Below, piece after piece: positions 6,178 through 7,685 of a DNA stretch of 7,685 nt. Position 1 is the stretch's first letter; the number at the start of each line of letters is the position of its first letter. The position numbers and the translations under genes are program-made. The notes beneath the pieces were generated by a model. It saw only the letters and a program-made list of their open reading frames with translations, was not told the origin of the DNA and made no database searches. Origin of the DNA: Chitinophagales bacterium (lineage in GTDB: Bacteria; Bacteroidota; Bacteroidia; Chitinophagales; Chitinophagaceae); NCBI GenBank assembly GCA_015654495.1, contig JAATGW010000429.1, positions 1 through 7,685 of the forward strand. The letters are read 5' to 3'.

Positions 6178-6212
6178 AGGCAAAACTCTGTAATTCAAGG
6201 CCGATTTTGCCT
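6178..6212. repeat. 8-bp inverted repeat abutting the ileS -7 element
   Basis: AGGCAAAA (6178-6185) and TTTTGCCT (6205-6212) are exact inverted copies 19 nt apart. The right arm ends on the first base of the -7 element, so a protein bound here could affect ileS transcription. The repeat is short and could be chance. Confidence 0.3.
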
Positions 6213-6219
6213 ACCTTTG
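6212..6219 (+). promoter_or_regulatory. ileS promoter -7 element
   Basis: TACCTTTG matches TAnnTTTG exactly and ends 16 nt before the ATG at 6236. The predicted transcription start is near 6224-6227, giving a leader of roughly 10 nt, too short for a T-box or other riboswitch. No clear TTG is present at -33; CTG at 6188-6190 has the right spacing (21 nt) but is a poor match. Confidence 0.6.
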
Positions 6220-6235
6220 CCCACTTTATAAAATT

Positions 6236-7685
6236 ATGCAGGCCAGATATCAAGAGTTTCAGCAGCTGAACCTTCCCGCATTCGAAAAAGAAATACTGAA
6301 TAACTGGGAAAAGGAAAAAGCATTTGAAAAGAGTGTGCAGATAAGAGAGGGCGCAAAACCATTCATTTTTTATGAAGGACCGCCCAGTGCCAATGGTTTG
6401 CCCGGCATTCACCATGTGATTGGCCGTACGCTTAAAGACCTGATCTGCAGATATAAATCAATGCAGGGCTTTCAGGTTGAGCGAAAAGGTGGATGGGATA
6501 CCCATGGTCTACCTATTGAACTTGGTGTTGAAAAAGAACTTGGTATTACTAAGGAAGATATCGGGAAGAAAATTTCCGTTGAAGAATATAACCGCAAATG
6601 CCGTGAAGCAGTATTGCGCTACAAAGACCTCTGGGATGATCTGACCCGGAAAATCGGCTATTGGGTTGACCTTGATAATCCATATGTTACTTTCGAGAAC
6701 AATTATATAGAATCACTTTGGTGGTGCCTGAAAGAACTGTATAAGAAAGGCTACCTCTACGAAAGCGTAAGTATTCAGCCCTATTCACCGGCAGCCGGTA
6801 CAGGACTCAGTTCGCATGAGCTCAATCAGCCCGGAACTTATAAAGATGTAAAAGATACAAGTGCCACCGCGCTGTTCCATCTGCCGTTGGGGCTGTCTGC
6901 CAATGCCGGAAATCCTAATGCTGCCCATGCCATTTTTGAGAAGTTAGCAGAAGCGGCAAAAGCAGAAACTACCGGAGAACCAGTTGGTGAGGTTTATATT
7001 ATGGCCTGGACAACCACTCCGTGGACCCTGCCTTCCAATCTGGGTCTGGCTGTTGGACCTAATGTGGAATATTCATTTATCAAGACTTTTAATCCTTATA
7101 CCGGACTTCCATCTTCTGTAATAATTGCAAATGCACTTATCCCTAAATATTTTAAAGAAGAGGGCCTCAATCTTTCCCTTGCTGATCATAAGGAAACTGA
7201 TAAAATACTTCCCTGGAAAATAGTAACCACTTTTAAAGGATCTGAACTGGAAGGACTTATTTACGACCAATTACTTCCTTTTGAAGCCAATTCACCAGAG
7301 AGGATTGCAGAGATAACTCCGGATGCGAAACCTTTCAGAATTATTACAGGTGATTTTGTTACAACTGAAGATGGAACTGGTATTGTGCATATGGCTCCTG
7401 CTTTTGGTGCCGATGACTTTAAAGCCGGGCAGCGCAACAAACTTGGAATTCTTACGCTGGTTGACAGGCAGGGAAAGTTTGTGGATGGCGTAGGTGAATT
7501 CAGTGGTCGTTTCGTAAAGAATTATAAGAGCGATCCCGATTATGTGGATGTTAATGTGGACATCTGTGTAAAGCTGAAAAAAGAAAGTAAAGTCTTCCGT
7601 ATTGAAAAGTATGAACATTCATATCCGCATTGCTGGCGGACCGATAAGCCTATCCTGTATTATCCGCTGGATGCATGGTTTATCA
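6236..7685 (+). CDS. ileS: Isoleucyl-tRNA synthetase, IleRS2-like (N-terminal 483 aa, runs off right edge)
   Basis: This cytoplasmic class I synthetase charges tRNA-Ile with isoleucine and edits misactivated valine. The frame is open from the ATG at 6236 to the edge (483 codons of a protein usually over 1,000 aa). The N-terminal Rossmann half shows FYEGPPSANG (45-54), GIHH (57-60) in place of the HIGH signature, and GGWDTHGLPIELGVEKELGI (85-104). The CP1 editing domain contains the Thr-rich peptide AWTTTPWTLPSN (257-268) and GTGIVHMAPAFGADDF (380-395). In the latter, His385 and Asp394 match E. coli editing residues His333 and Asp342, so editing is probably active. YPHCWRTDKPILYYP (463-477) marks the return to the catalytic fold. 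The KMSKS loop and anticodon-binding domain lie beyond the window. The eukaryote-like sequence and GxHH motif place it in the IleRS2 type. Its leader is about 10 nt, without a T-box. The gene stands alone after a long intergenic stretch. Confidence 0.97.
   Translation, partial: MQARYQEFQQLNLPAFEKEILNNWEKEKAFEKSVQIREGAKPFIFYEGPPSANGLPGIHHVIGRTLKDLICRYKSMQGFQVERKGGWDTHGLPIELGVEKELGITKEDIGKKISVEEYNRKCREAVLRYKDLWDDLTRKIGYWVDLDNPYVTFENNYIESLWWCLKELYKKGYLYESVSIQPYSPAAGTGLSSHELNQPGTYKDVKDTSATALFHLPLGLSANAGNPNAAHAIFEKLAEAAKAETTGEPVGEVYIMAWTTTPWTLPSNLGLAVGPNVEYSFIKTFNPYTGLPSSVIIANALIPKYFKEEGLNLSLADHKETDKILPWKIVTTFKGSELEGLIYDQLLPFEANSPERIAEITPDAKPFRIITGDFVTTEDGTGIVHMAPAFGADDFKAGQRNKLGILTLVDRQGKFVDGVGEFSGRFVKNYKSDPDYVDVNVDICVKLKKESKVFRIEKYEHSYPHCWRTDKPILYYPLDAWFI

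Noticed and set aside
6178..6235. T-box or other riboswitch controlling ileS
   Set aside because: The -7 element leaves a leader of only about 10 nt, and no T-box motif is seen upstream.
7073..7618. Minus-strand ORFs within ileS
   Set aside because: They are antisense to the conserved IleRS editing domain; shadow frames.

Overview
The window looks like chromosomal DNA of a member of the Bacteroidota, probably near the Chitinophagales or Sphingobacteriia. Four kinds of evidence point there. Four genes or operons are preceded by the Bacteroidota -7 element TAnnTTTG, and two of these also have a TTG or TTTG at the -33 position. No start codon has a convincing Shine-Dalgarno sequence. The GyrB and IleRS sequences have a Bacteroidota look. 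The left-hand gene is a secreted lectin/PKD surface protein of the kind common in that phylum.

Left part, minus strand (1-4272): transcription starts at gyrB (4272 to 2293) and runs into a 68-residue basic protein of unknown function (2259 to 2053). A hairpin with a U-rich tail then follows. A new promoter overlaps that tail and drives a lipoprotein (1901 to 1185) and, 21 nt further on, a large exported protein with an L-type lectin domain followed by PKD-type repeats. That last gene runs off the left edge and does not show as a closed ORF. The lipoprotein and lectin are probably one operon for the cell surface.

Middle (4273-4462): a 190-nt divergent promoter region. The gyrB promoter has both elements and contains the in-frame TTG that would otherwise extend GyrB by 26 residues, so the ATG at 4272 is the better start. 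On the other strand, a -7 element lies inside a short palindrome only 8 nt before the ATG of an AraC-family regulator (4463-5407). The regulator carries an unusual five-cysteine cluster in its sensor half.

Right part (5408-6235): 828 nt with no convincing gene. It starts with a perfect 19-bp inverted repeat of REP-like character, then a small hairpin and a telomere-like C-run tract that could form a G-quadruplex on the minus strand. Further on are one exact DnaA-box 9-mer and the ileS promoter. The start of ileS (6236 to the right edge) encodes an IleRS in which the HIGH signature reads GIHH. This matches the swapped-motif IleRS2 group linked to very high mupirocin resistance.

I see no CRISPR array, transposase, tRNA, rRNA or recognisable defence system. 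The most notable observations are the swapped IleRS motif, the palindromic repeat, the Cys-rich AraC sensor with its palindromic promoter, and the overlapping terminator and promoter at 1959-2031. I do not see clear evidence of a wholly new multi-gene system.
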